Below are positions 8,398 through 18,144 of a DNA stretch of 38,386 nucleotides, in pieces. Within the stretch, counting starts at the first letter, position 1. Each line of letters starts with the position of its first letter. The notes beneath the pieces are model-generated. The model made no database searches, was not told the DNA's origin, and worked only from the letters and a program-made list of their open reading frames with translations. This stretch comes from Fidelibacterota bacterium (GTDB lineage: Bacteria > Fidelibacterota > UBA8477): NCBI GenBank assembly GCA_021734045.1, contig JAIPJR010000015.1, positions 1-38,386 on the forward strand, given 5' to 3'. Position numbers and translations under genes: made by a program.

Positions 8398-10119
8398 ATG
8401 GAACGCGTATCCAAAATCTTACTGACGGTGACTCTCATGAGTTCTATAAGCTGGGGACAGGGCGTGGTGAATACTGACTCGCTCAGCCAGGTTGTGGATT
8501 CATTATTGACCTTCTCGAAAGAAAAAGCGGTGAAAGTGGAGTCTGCAGATGAGGACGCTGGAGAAAAACACAAAGAGAGCAAAACCTCTCATTCTTCAAA
8601 GCGGGATTCGGAATTCCCAATTTTCGATAATTTCAAATCAAAACTGACCATCGGAAAATCCGATACACTCACCGAAGACAAAACCATCATTGCCGGCGAT
8701 GTGTTAATTGAAGGTGTTTTGTCCGCGAATATTAAGGTGTATGGTGGCAATGTGTGGATAAAGAGCAGCGGTGAGGTTTCCGGAAATATCCTGGTGAGCG
8801 GCGGACAAATCCGCGTTGACCCGGGTGCAAAAGTGACCGGCAGCCTGACGGAGATAAGCCTGGGTGGTATTGACGTTAAAAAGTCGCCTCTTGTGGATAA
8901 ATGGTTCGAGGAGGATGAATCGGAACCATCCTGGGATGAGGATGAGGATGTGTATGACGATGAGGAATCATGGGAATGGGAGCATAAGAATAAACGCGAA
9001 CTGACCCTAAGCACTTCCTTTGGTGAATCTGTGACTAATCCACAGAATCCTACCGTTCGTTACAATCGTCAGGAAGGGTTATTCCTGCCGTTGCGTACCG
9101 ATTTTACACTGGAGATAGGCGCCAAATTCCGGGGCTACCTGGGATATGGATTCGGGAATAAGAAAATGCGTTATGGCGCAGGTCTCACCATCCCGGTTTT
9201 CACGCCAAAAGTATTAGTGGACTTGAGTGTTTATGACCGCACAACCACACCTGACAGTTGGCGACTTTCGGAAACGGAAAATTCGCTGGTGGCCTTCCTT
9301 TTCGGGGAAGATTATCTGGATTATTACGAAGCGCAAGGTGTAGGTGGTAATCTTTTGATTCGCCCGCTGAAACACGGCATGGCATTCCGCCTGGGGGGCT
9401 ACTCTGAAGACCACACCTCCATGCCCAATGTGACGCAGTGGGGACTTTTCGCGAAGGATCGTTTTCGGCCGGGCTTCACCGTTTTCGAAGGTAACATCAC
9501 CGCGGCTACCGCTCATTTGGAATTGGGTGTGAATCCCTGGCGGAATTGGGGTGATTGGAACACCTATCTTCGCGACAAAGCTGATGCGTATCTTGGTAGC
9601 GGTATTTCAGTGAATCTGGATGCGGAAAAAACGCTGGCGGATTATTCGGATACCAATTTCGTTCGCCTGCGGGGTACCCTAAATCTGGGGTTAGCATTCT
9701 CCCGTGACTTCATCCTATACAATCGAACCATGTTTGCCACCTCGGATCAAAGTCTGATTGGCCAGCGGAATAATGATTTGGGTGGCTATGGAACGCTGCG
9801 TGGATTGCGTTATCGGGAAATGCCCGGTGATCAGAGTGTCTTGAATAACCTGGAGTTATGGATTGGTAGCCGGGAGTCCTTCCTGATTGATCCCTACCTG
9901 GTGCTGTTTCTGGATAGCGGTTTTGCCCGACAGTGGGTGGGAGCACCTACGGATGAACAGTGGCAGAATTTCCAAGGCATTCGCATCAGCGATCTGCGCC
10001 ACTCAGCGGGGGTAAGTGTCATGGATGAGGATGGCAGTTGGCGGTTATCCGTAGCGCGAGAATTGCAGAATTCTAATGCGGATTGGCGATTTGAACTCAG
10101 ACTCCAGGCGAGGTTATGA
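8398..10119 (+). CDS. Bactofilin-like polymer-forming segment fused to an Omp85-like outer-membrane barrel
   Basis: Signal peptide; TIIAGDVLIEGVLSANIKVYGGNVWIKSSGEVSGNILVSGGQIRVDPGAKVTGSL; acidic linker; GGYGTLRGLRYREMPGDQSVLNNLELWIGSR resembles the Omp85 L6 region. Confidence 0.7.
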   Translation: MERVSKILLTVTLMSSISWGQGVVNTDSLSQVVDSLLTFSKEKAVKVESADEDAGEKHKESKTSHSSKRDSEFPIFDNFKSKLTIGKSDTLTEDKTIIAGDVLIEGVLSANIKVYGGNVWIKSSGEVSGNILVSGGQIRVDPGAKVTGSLTEISLGGIDVKKSPLVDKWFEEDESEPSWDEDEDVYDDEESWEWEHKNKRELTLSTSFGESVTNPQNPTVRYNRQEGLFLPLRTDFTLEIGAKFRGYLGYGFGNKKMRYGAGLTIPVFTPKVLVDLSVYDRTTTPDSWRLSETENSLVAFLFGEDYLDYYEAQGVGGNLLIRPLKHGMAFRLGGYSEDHTSMPNVTQWGLFAKDRFRPGFTVFEGNITAATAHLELGVNPWRNWGDWNTYLRDKADAYLGSGISVNLDAEKTLADYSDTNFVRLRGTLNLGLAFSRDFILYNRTMFATSDQSLIGQRNNDLGGYGTLRGLRYREMPGDQSVLNNLELWIGSRESFLIDPYLVLFLDSGFARQWVGAPTDEQWQNFQGIRISDLRHSAGVSVMDEDGSWRLSVARELQNSNADWRFELRLQARL

Positions 10120-11042
10120 TGAAGAGCTTACAATTCAGGATAGCGTTGCTGTTGATGGTGGGTATGGTGTATGGCCAGCAGGGAACGGATGCCGGTGATG
10201 TAATGGCTTTGCAGCGGGAGTTTTACCTGAAGACGGCAAAAGCCGTGAAGGTGGAGATTGAGTGCCCGCTGGGCGAACTGGATGTGAAAAGCCAGCAGCA
10301 GGGACCGTTGGCGGTATTGGATCTGAAGAACAGTTTGCAGCATTTTGAATACCGGGTTTCCTACACCGAATCCAATAAAAGGGGCGAGTTAAAGGTCGGC
10401 GGCAGCGGCGAAAGTTCGGTGGACATGGATTTCACATCGATCAGTGACTACAAGAAGATTTTCGGGTTGGGTGAATCGCTGGAGCGTGAAAACCGGTGGC
10501 GGATCATGTTGAAGGAAGCTGATAATCTGCCCTATGATCTGGATATAGAAATTGGTCTTGGTGATGCTGATGTAGATCTGGGTAAGATGGCTATTGAACA
10601 ACTCAAGTTTAATTGCGGCCTCTCTGATGCGACCCTTGAGCTCAATGATCCCAATCCGATACGAATGCGGCGTCTGGAAGTGGATAACGGGATGGGTGCT
10701 TTTGAAGGGGTGATGCTTGGGAATGGCAATTTTGAACAGATGAAGGTGAGTGTGGGCATGGGGTCTGCCGACCTGGATTTGCGGGGAAAATATACCGACG
10801 ATGCGGATATTAAAGTGGATGTGGGCATGGGCAGTATCACGCTCAAAGTTCCCAATGACATGGATATTCGGGTTACTGTGAATGCCTCACCATTTTCCTC
10901 AGTTTCACTAGACGGTTTGGACAAGGAAGGAAAAACTTCCTACCGCTCGAAGAATTTTGGTGCCGGGAAACATACCCTGGATTTCAACATCAATGTGGGT
11001 ATGGGCAGTGTCGAAATGGAATTGGTTGACGACGCGCGCTAA
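10116..11042 (+). CDS. LiaF/toastrack-type periplasmic protein
   Basis: Signal peptide; repeated GMGSADLDL / [10 protein letters not shown] / GMGSVEMEL strands typical of LiaF-like C-terminal domains. Confidence 0.7.
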   Translation: MMKSLQFRIALLLMVGMVYGQQGTDAGDVMALQREFYLKTAKAVKVEIECPLGELDVKSQQQGPLAVLDLKNSLQHFEYRVSYTESNKRGELKVGGSGESSVDMDFTSISDYKKIFGLGESLERENRWRIMLKEADNLPYDLDIEIGLGDADVDLGKMAIEQLKFNCGLSDATLELNDPNPIRMRRLEVDNGMGAFEGVMLGNGNFEQMKVSVGMGSADLDLRGKYTDDADIKVDVGMGSITLKVPNDMDIRVTVNASPFSSVSLDGLDKEGKTSYRSKNFGAGKHTLDFNINVGMGSVEMELVDDAR

Positions 11043-11069
11043 ACAACAGTTTCGACTATTCCACCGATG

Positions 11070-11100
11070 AGCCCTCATTCCTGAAATGGGGGCTTTTTTT
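11070..11100 (+). terminator. Rho-independent terminator ending the sigma/toastrack operon
   Basis: AGCCCTCATT-CCTGA-AATGGGGGCT then T7. Confidence 0.85.
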
Positions 11101-11167
11101 ATGTTTAAATGGTCATTATCAGGCTTTCCCCTTTCACCCCATCTTCACCCCGGTTATCTTTCGAGTC

Positions 11168-12529
11168 ATGACTTGGCAAATAGACGAAATCCTTGAAATT
11201 TTACGCATGACGGAGGTGGAGCATCTGGATATCCGCACCACCACGCTGGGGATTTCACTGCGGGATTGCATATCGGATTCAATGGATCGAACGAAACAGG
11301 CTATTTATGAAAAAATCACGCGCCGGGCCGAGAAACTCATTTCGGTAGCCACGCGTGTGGAGCAGGAGCTGGGTATTGCCATCGTGAATAAGCGGATTGC
11401 CATCACGCCACTGGCGATCGTAGCAGACCGGTTTGATCGCGATGGATTTGTTCAGTTGGCACAGACACTCGATCAGGCTGCCGCTGCGGTGGGTGTGGAT
11501 TATTTAGCGGGATATGGCGCATTGGTACAAAAGGGCTGTACACCGGGTGATCTGGCACTGATACACGCGATTCCGGAAGCATTGAGCCAGACGAAACACA
11601 TCACCGGTTTCGTTAATGTCGCTTCCACAAAAGCGGGAATTAACATGGATATGGTTGCCCAGATGGGGCGGACCATAAAAGATTTGGCGCAGGCGACTGC
11701 GGACACCGGCGGATTGGGGTGCGCAAAATTCGTGGTTTTTGCCAACGCGGTTGAGGATAACCCCTTTGTAGCCGGTGCATTCCACGGTGTCAGCGAACCG
11801 GAAGCGGTTATCAATGTGGGTATCAGCGGCCCTGGTGTCGTTCTGGATACCGTGAAAGCCATGTCCGGTGCCAATCTGCAGGAGTTGGGTGAAGGCATTA
11901 AGCGCACAGCCTTCAAAATTACGCGGGCTGGTGATTTGATAGGTCGAACGGTGGCTAATCGTCTGGGTGTTCCTTTCGGGATTGTGGATCTTTCGCTGGC
12001 ACCGACTCCTGCAGAAGGCGACAGTGTGGCAGATATTCTGAAAGCCATGGGGCTGGAAGATGTGGGTGGACCAGGCAGTACAGCAGCCCTGGCATTGTTA
12101 AATGACGCGGTGAAAAAGGGTGGTGCAATGGCTTCCCGCTCCGTGGGCGGTTTATCGGGTGCATTCATACCGGTCAGTGAGGACCAGGGAATGATTCGCG
12201 CTGTCCAGGCCGGTCATATGTCATTGGAAAAATTGGAAGCCATGACGGCGGTGTGTTCCGTGGGGCTGGATATGATTGCTGTTCCGGGTGATACACCGGC
12301 GGAAACCCTGGCGGCATTAATCGCCGATGAATGCGCAATCGGGATGATCAACAGCAAAACAACAGCTGTACGCGTCATACCCGTGCCAGGTATGCAGGCG
12401 GGTGAAATTGTGCATTACGGCGGTTTGTTGGGCTCGGCGCCGGTTATGCCCGTGAGTCGATTGAGTGCAAAGATATTTATAGGTCGCGGTGGTCGGATTC
12501 AGGCACCGCTTCAAAGCTTGTCCAATTAA
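11168..12529 (+). CDS. PFL family protein (UPF0210/DUF711)
   Basis: [73 protein letters not shown]. Confidence 0.92.
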   Translation: MTWQIDEILEILRMTEVEHLDIRTTTLGISLRDCISDSMDRTKQAIYEKITRRAEKLISVATRVEQELGIAIVNKRIAITPLAIVADRFDRDGFVQLAQTLDQAAAAVGVDYLAGYGALVQKGCTPGDLALIHAIPEALSQTKHITGFVNVASTKAGINMDMVAQMGRTIKDLAQATADTGGLGCAKFVVFANAVEDNPFVAGAFHGVSEPEAVINVGISGPGVVLDTVKAMSGANLQELGEGIKRTAFKITRAGDLIGRTVANRLGVPFGIVDLSLAPTPAEGDSVADILKAMGLEDVGGPGSTAALALLNDAVKKGGAMASRSVGGLSGAFIPVSEDQGMIRAVQAGHMSLEKLEAMTAVCSVGLDMIAVPGDTPAETLAALIADECAIGMINSKTTAVRVIPVPGMQAGEIVHYGGLLGSAPVMPVSRLSAKIFIGRGGRIQAPLQSLSN

Positions 12530-12541
12530 CAATTGCTTTTG

Positions 12542-12573
12542 ATTTGAACATATAGATTGGTTCGAATTTTTTT
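12542..12573 (+). terminator. AU-rich terminator-like hairpin
   Basis: ATTTGAAC...GTTCGAAT (one G-U) then a T run. Confidence 0.35.
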
Positions 12574-12607
12574 GATAGTTGGTAACACCCCACAGATGAG
12601 GTGAAAA

Positions 12608-13603
12608 TTGACACAATCGAAAATTAAAATCGCGATTCAGGCCACCAGTCGCCAGGAGCGATTTGATCAGATGGTCCGGACGATCCGGCGTGTAGTTCCG
12701 GATGATCAAATCACCTACAGTTTTTGCCCAAACCAGAAAGTTTTGGCCAAAGAAATTGTGGATGCGGATATCGTCGTCTGCTTTTCAATTTCCCCTGAGG
12801 TATTTAGTAAAGCGCAAAAGCTGGCCTGGCTCCATATTGGTTCGGATGGGATTGATCACACCTGGTTTCATGGTTTACAAGTGAGTGATGTCCTTATTAC
12901 CCATGCCGAGAATATCACCACAATTCCGGTGGCCGAGTCGGTGTTTGCCCACTTATTGTATCTCAACAAACAGTTTAATCAGGTTCAGAAATTCCGCCAA
13001 TCCAGAGAATGGATGCAGTGGCAGATCGCCGCCAACATCCGGATCTTGCATGGCCAGATTCTGGGAATCATCGGGACCGGACAAATTGGAGGACAGGTTG
13101 CCAGGCTGGCAGAGGCGTTTGGTATGCAGGTGATTGGATTACGCCGTCAGGTATCGTCAAAAGACGCGGCCATACCCCATTTTCACCGAGTGTATCCGCG
13201 CAGCCGGTTACATCAGTTACTGAGTGAGTCGGATAATGTGGTTCTTGCTGTCCCGGCGACTGATGAGACCCGTGGAATGATTGGAAGACGGGAGTTTAAG
13301 GCCATGAAGTCCAGTGCCTATCTCATCAATGTGGCGCGGGGCAGTATCGTGGAGGAAGCGGCGTTAATCCATGCACTGGAGCATAAAATAATTGCCGGCG
13401 CGGCTCTGGATGTGTACGCCTCAGAGCCCTTATCTCCCGGGTCAGCGCTATTTAATTTACCCAATCTTTTCATGACACCACACACCGCCGGTAATTACCC
13501 CGGTTATGTGGAAGCAGCAACACTGGACTTCGCGGAAAAATTAAAAGGGTTTTTATTGGGGCATCCGCTGACGGGAATCATCGATAAATCCCGTGGTTAT
13601 TAA
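12608..13603 (+). CDS. D-isomer-specific 2-hydroxyacid dehydrogenase (TTG start)
   Basis: LGIIGTGQIGGQVARLAEAFGMQVIGL; LINVARGSIVEEAALIHAL; ALDVYASEPLSPGSALFNLPNLFMTPHTAG. Confidence 0.92.
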   Translation: MTQSKIKIAIQATSRQERFDQMVRTIRRVVPDDQITYSFCPNQKVLAKEIVDADIVVCFSISPEVFSKAQKLAWLHIGSDGIDHTWFHGLQVSDVLITHAENITTIPVAESVFAHLLYLNKQFNQVQKFRQSREWMQWQIAANIRILHGQILGIIGTGQIGGQVARLAEAFGMQVIGLRRQVSSKDAAIPHFHRVYPRSRLHQLLSESDNVVLAVPATDETRGMIGRREFKAMKSSAYLINVARGSIVEEAALIHALEHKIIAGAALDVYASEPLSPGSALFNLPNLFMTPHTAGNYPGYVEAATLDFAEKLKGFLLGHPLTGIIDKSRGY

Positions 13604-13606
13604 GGT

Positions 13607-13635
13607 TTGACAACCGAAAAGGCGCCCGTTATATT
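13607..13635 (+). promoter_or_regulatory. sigma70-type promoter for secDF, TTGACA-N17-TATATT
   Basis: TTGACA at 13607-13612, 17 bp spacer, TATATT at 13630-13635. Confidence 0.6.
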
Positions 13636-13706
13636 GGCGCGCTTTTGTCCACCTTAGGCTGAAGCGGATTAGACTTGACAATGAATTTCGGAGGATAAAA
13701 CCTAGC

Positions 13707-15620
13707 ATGTCTGGTAAATTGTGGACACGTGTATCGTTGGTCGTACTGCTCATTTTGATTGCGGCGTACGTCCTGTATCCCTCTATCAAGTATTACGGGC
13801 TCACCAGTAGTGAGAAAACGGAGCTTGCAGAAGCGGGAAAGCTGAATGACCTGGAAAAGAAGATTTTACACCCCGGGTTGGACCTGCAGGGCGGAATGCA
13901 CGTGGTGCTGGAAGTGGATCTAGAAAAGCTTCTGAAATCCCGTGTTCGCCAGGGCGGACTGGATGACAAGATTGTCAATCTTATTGATGCTTCGCTGGCG
14001 GAAGCTCGTGAGAATGATGCGGATTTTTTCAATGTGTTCAGCCGTCGTGCCAATGCTCAGGGCGTTCGGCTGGCGTTGTATTTTCCTGCTTACGAAAAAG
14101 GGCCCAATGATGATGTGGTCGCGGCCCTGGAAGCGGACGCCAAAGATGCGGTAGATCGGGCAGAAGAAATCATCCGTAACCGCGTGGACCAGTTTGGTGT
14201 TTCCGAACCCAATATCCAGCGCCAGGGGCAATGGCGGGTAATTGTGGAGTTAGCCGGTGTTACTGATCAGGCACAGGCCAGAGGACTTATCCAGGCCACT
14301 GCTTTGCTGGAATTTGTATTGGTTCGGGAAGATCCACAGCTCTTACAGGACGTTATTTCAAAAATTGACAAAGCCTGGGTCGAAGTGGAAAACCTGAAAA
14401 AATCCTCTTCCAGCCAAGCTGAGGCGAATGCTGCTTCCGATGAAATGACCAGTAACCAGGATAGGTCAACACCGGACGCTGCGCCTGCGGAAGATGAAGT
14501 AACCAGTCTGGAACAACTTCTGGGTGAAGAGGGGAGTGATACCCTGAGCGTACAGGGAGAAGGGGATGTGAATCGTCCATTTTCCTCCCTGATTAGTGTG
14601 GGCAATAATGTCATCTGGGTCCCGGCAAAAAATTACCGCATGATTCAGCGCTATCTGGAAAAACCGGTTATCCGGGAAGCCATTCCTTTTGATAGTCGCC
14701 TGACTTGGGGAGCTGAAACGCGGGATATTCAGGGGAATGGTCAGGAATATTACCCCCTTTATCTCATGAAAAAAGAGGCTGAACTCACCGGTGATGTGAT
14801 TACTGATGCCAAAGAGTCCATGGGTGGATTTTCCGGTGCCGAGTTTGTGGTGCATCTGACCATGAACGGCGAGGGCGCCAAGAAGTGGGCGGAGATCACC
14901 GCTGCCAACATTGACAAACGGGTGGCGATTGTTTTGGACGATAAGGTTCAAATGGCGCCGGTTATCCGGTCGAAAATTGCCGATGGTCGAACCCAGATTG
15001 AAGGACTTAACGATATTACCGAAGCCAAACACATGGCGATTGTTCTGCGGGCAGGTGCATTACCTGCTCCCATGCAAATCGAAGAGGAACGCTCCATTGG
15101 TGCATCCCTGGGTGCGGACTCGGTTCGTCAGGGTACTAACGCTGTGATCCTTGGATTTATCTTGGTGGTTGTTTTCATGGTGGTTTATTACCGGGGTGCC
15201 GGATTAATCGCGGATATGGCGCTGATTCTCAACCTACTGTTCACGCTATCAGTTCTCGCCGGTCTGGGTGCAACCTTGACGCTGCCGGGAATCGCGGGAT
15301 TGATTCTTACGGTGGGTATGTCAGTGGATGCTAATGTGCTGATATTTGAGCGTATCCGGGAAGAATTACGACGCGGTAAGACCGTTCGGGCTGCCATTGA
15401 CACCGGCTACAGCAAGGCTATTACCACGATTTTGGATGCTAATATCACGACTGTTTTGGCTGCTCTGGTTCTGTGGCAGTTTGGTACAGGAACCGTGAAG
15501 GGCTTTGCCACAGTATTATTTTGGGGAATTCTATCCTCAATGGTTACTGCTATCTTCGTGTCGCGAACGGTATTCAATATATTCACCGAACGCCGTACGC
15601 TAACCAAGCTGAGTATTTAA
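13707..15620 (+). CDS. secD: Protein translocase subunit SecD
   Basis: HPGLDLQGGMHVVLEVD; AEEIIRNRVDQFGVSEPNIQRQG; GIAGLILTVGMSVDANVLIFERIREELRRGKTVRAAIDTGYSKA. Confidence 0.97.
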   Translation: MSGKLWTRVSLVVLLILIAAYVLYPSIKYYGLTSSEKTELAEAGKLNDLEKKILHPGLDLQGGMHVVLEVDLEKLLKSRVRQGGLDDKIVNLIDASLAEARENDADFFNVFSRRANAQGVRLALYFPAYEKGPNDDVVAALEADAKDAVDRAEEIIRNRVDQFGVSEPNIQRQGQWRVIVELAGVTDQAQARGLIQATALLEFVLVREDPQLLQDVISKIDKAWVEVENLKKSSSSQAEANAASDEMTSNQDRSTPDAAPAEDEVTSLEQLLGEEGSDTLSVQGEGDVNRPFSSLISVGNNVIWVPAKNYRMIQRYLEKPVIREAIPFDSRLTWGAETRDIQGNGQEYYPLYLMKKEAELTGDVITDAKESMGGFSGAEFVVHLTMNGEGAKKWAEITAANIDKRVAIVLDDKVQMAPVIRSKIADGRTQIEGLNDITEAKHMAIVLRAGALPAPMQIEEERSIGASLGADSVRQGTNAVILGFILVVVFMVVYYRGAGLIADMALILNLLFTLSVLAGLGATLTLPGIAGLILTVGMSVDANVLIFERIREELRRGKTVRAAIDTGYSKAITTILDANITTVLAALVLWQFGTGTVKGFATVLFWGILSSMVTAIFVSRTVFNIFTERRTLTKLSI

Positions 15621-15633
15621 GGAGTCGGCAGCG

Positions 15634-16536
15634 ATGCTAGAGATTATTAAAAATTCGAATATTGATTTCGTTGGTAAACGCAAAATTGCTCTCATCATTT
15701 CGGCGATACTCATCCTGTTTGGTATTTTCAGTCTCATTTTCCGTGGTGGTATTCATTATAGCATCGACTTTGAGGGTGGTTCACTAATCCAGGTTCGGTT
15801 TAATTCCGATGTGCAGGTGGCGCAGTTGCGGGATGCCATGACCACAATCAACAAGGGTGATGCAATTATTCAGCGCTTTGGGGATGACAATGAATTTCTC
15901 ATTCGTATTAAGAGTGTTGAAAATGCCGAGGAAACTACCGTGGCCATTCGGTCGGCTCTTTCTGGAATTAATGGGGAAGACGGATATGAAATCCGCCGGC
16001 TGGAGACAGTGGGTCCGAAAATCGGTAAGGAGCTACGCGGTGATGCACTCAGTGCCATCCTCATCGCCATGTTGGGCATTGTCATCTACATCTCTATCCG
16101 GTTCCAGTTCATGTATGCCATCGGTGCATTGGTGGCGCTGGTTCATGATGTGCTGATTGTGTTGGGGACATTTTCCGAACTCAACATGGAAATCAGCCTC
16201 ACGGTTATCGCAGCTTTTTTAACCATTGTCGGGTACTCACTGAATGACACGATTGTGGTTTTCGACCGGATTCGTGAAAATGTGAATACCATGCGCCGGG
16301 AGACCTACAAAAATGTGGTGAATATCAGTATCAATGAGACGCTGAACCGTACGCTGATTACCTCCGGAACCACAATGCTGGCTGTGATTACCCTCTATGC
16401 CATCGGTGGTGAGGTGATTCGTCCCTTTGCTTTTGCGCTGATCATCGGTGTCCTTATCGGAACCTATTCCTCCATCTTTATTGCCAGCCCGATTCTGATT
16501 GCGTGGCAGGGACGTCAGGCAAAAAAAGCTAAATAG
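15634..16536 (+). CDS. secF: Protein translocase subunit SecF
   Basis: YSIDFEGGSLIQVRF; TIVGYSLNDTIVVFDRIRENV; INETLNRTLITSGTTMLAV. Confidence 0.97.
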   Translation: MLEIIKNSNIDFVGKRKIALIISAILILFGIFSLIFRGGIHYSIDFEGGSLIQVRFNSDVQVAQLRDAMTTINKGDAIIQRFGDDNEFLIRIKSVENAEETTVAIRSALSGINGEDGYEIRRLETVGPKIGKELRGDALSAILIAMLGIVIYISIRFQFMYAIGALVALVHDVLIVLGTFSELNMEISLTVIAAFLTIVGYSLNDTIVVFDRIRENVNTMRRETYKNVVNISINETLNRTLITSGTTMLAVITLYAIGGEVIRPFAFALIIGVLIGTYSSIFIASPILIAWQGRQAKKAK

Positions 16537-16586
16537 ATATGGATAATGGGTCTGTGTGATCGCCCATACGCCATGATGAATTACAT

Positions 16587-16614
16587 AAAAACCCCGCCCT
16601 TGGACGGGGTTTTT
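16587..16614 (+). terminator. Terminator after secF, possibly bidirectional
   Basis: AAAAACCCCG-CCCTTGGA-CGGGGTTTTT. Confidence 0.85.
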
Positions 16615-16688
16615 CAATTTATTCCGATTCAAATGCGGCTCTGACCAGCGCGTGAGAAGCGGATGAACAACGGGGGTGATGGACAACC

Positions 16689-17600
16689 TTGAACACATTC
16701 AAACTAAAGCAGTGCAGCCCGTTTGATTTTCAGCGTGCATTTCGGGATGTGACCCGGGCACCGTTTCAGCTAACCGAAATTGTGCGGAAGAATCTCATGT
16801 CAGGTGTTTTCCCCGTGGGATCAGCATTGGTCGGTGCGGCTATCCACGCTGGCGGTGATGTGGATACCCCGGAAATATCCATTGAATATGAAATTCTAGA
16901 GGGTGAGGTAAACCCGGACGTCGTCACCACATATTTCCATGAACTGTTCCAGACACAGGTGGATTTGCGAAAATTCTATCAACATGTATCTGAAGACCCG
17001 GTGATGGCGTCACTTACCGAACGACTCTACGGGTTCACATTCATCCGAAAGCACTCATTTTTTGAAGCCATGGCTACGGCCATCATTGACCAGCAACTCA
17101 ATGTGGCCTTTGCAACAACACTCAGGGAGCGCTTCATCCGGCAATATGGCCGTCAGATTCGGTGGCGGGGAAGTGATTACACCATTTTCCCCCAACCGGA
17201 GGATTTAACCAGTGTGACACCTGAAGATTTACGGCCGCTGCAGTTCAGTCAGCGCAAAGCGGAATATATTTTGGATATCGCTTCGGCGCTTCAGAGCAGA
17301 CGATTAAATCCTGATGAATTAGGGCGCCTGGAGGATGACGCTTTGCTGAACGAACTCTGTTCACTCCGGGGTGTTGGCCGTTGGACAGCGGAGTATGTGG
17401 GGATGATGGCGTTCGGGCGCGTGGATTATTTGCCGGCAGCGGATATCGGACTCCAACGGGCGGTACAGCAGTTGTACCATTTATCGAAGCGACCAACGGA
17501 GCAGGAAGTGCGTCAACGCGGGGAAGCATGGAAACCCTACCGGGGGCTGGCTACATTTTACCTTTGGCATGCTTCAGAAGCAGCAACCGATGGGGGATAA
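16689..17600 (+). CDS. DNA-3-methyladenine glycosylase II (AlkA-like HhH-GPD)
   Basis: FFEAMATAIIDQQLNVAFATTLRERFI; LCSLRGVGRWTAEYVGMMAFGRVDYLPAADIGLQRA. Confidence 0.9.
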   Translation: MNTFKLKQCSPFDFQRAFRDVTRAPFQLTEIVRKNLMSGVFPVGSALVGAAIHAGGDVDTPEISIEYEILEGEVNPDVVTTYFHELFQTQVDLRKFYQHVSEDPVMASLTERLYGFTFIRKHSFFEAMATAIIDQQLNVAFATTLRERFIRQYGRQIRWRGSDYTIFPQPEDLTSVTPEDLRPLQFSQRKAEYILDIASALQSRRLNPDELGRLEDDALLNELCSLRGVGRWTAEYVGMMAFGRVDYLPAADIGLQRAVQQLYHLSKRPTEQEVRQRGEAWKPYRGLATFYLWHASEAATDGG

Positions 17601-17625
17601 ATGGGTAAACTTTCGTTTAACGCGG

Positions 17626-18144
17626 CTATTTTATTAAGCGACGATACTCATCGGCCAGCTGCAGGTAATGATCACAACCTTCCTGCATGCGGGCAAACAT
17701 TTCATCAGAAACTTCACCATGCTGCCTGGCCGGAATACCGGCCCACAGTGTGCGTGCCGGGATGCCGACACGCTCTTTAATCAATGCATTGGCGGCAATC
17801 AGGCTGCCTTCACCCAGCTTCGCCCAACTCAATACGGTAGCACCCATGCCGATGAGGGCATTATCACCCACCACGCAGCCATGCACAATCGCCGCATGGC
17901 CAATTGTGACCCGCCCGCCGATGAGACAGGGACCATTATCCGATTCCACATGGATGATCGTGCCGTCTTGCACATTGGTCTCCGCCCCAATCACAATTCG
18001 GTTCAAATCGCCGCGAATGACCACATTGTACCAGATATTGACCTGCGGACCAATTTCCACATCACCAATGATAACCGCGTTTTCCGCAATCCAGGCGGAG
18101 GGGTGGATTTTAGGCGTTTTCGCCTGATAGGACTGAATAATCAT
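17626..18144 (-). CDS. Gamma-carbonic anhydrase family protein
   Basis: Left-handed beta-helix hexapeptides: ENAVIIGDVEIGPQVNIWYNVVIRGDLNRIVIGAETNVQDGTIIHVE, TIGHAAIVHGCVVGDNALIGMGATVL. Confidence 0.92.
   Translation of the reverse strand: MIIQSYQAKTPKIHPSAWIAENAVIIGDVEIGPQVNIWYNVVIRGDLNRIVIGAETNVQDGTIIHVESDNGPCLIGGRVTIGHAAIVHGCVVGDNALIGMGATVLSWAKLGEGSLIAANALIKERVGIPARTLWAGIPARQHGEVSDEMFARMQEGCDHYLQLADEYRRLIK

Noticed and set aside
8589-9014. 141-aa minus-strand ORF, Ser-rich
   Set aside because: Lies opposite the acidic linker of the barrel protein; composition is the complement of GAT/GAG codons.
11500-12168. 222-aa minus-strand ORF
   Set aside because: Fully antisense to the well-supported PFL-family gene; no family resemblance.
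12541-12575. tRNA T-arm-like GGTTCGAAT
   Set aside because: No acceptor, D or anticodon arms around it; part of an AU-rich terminator-like hairpin.
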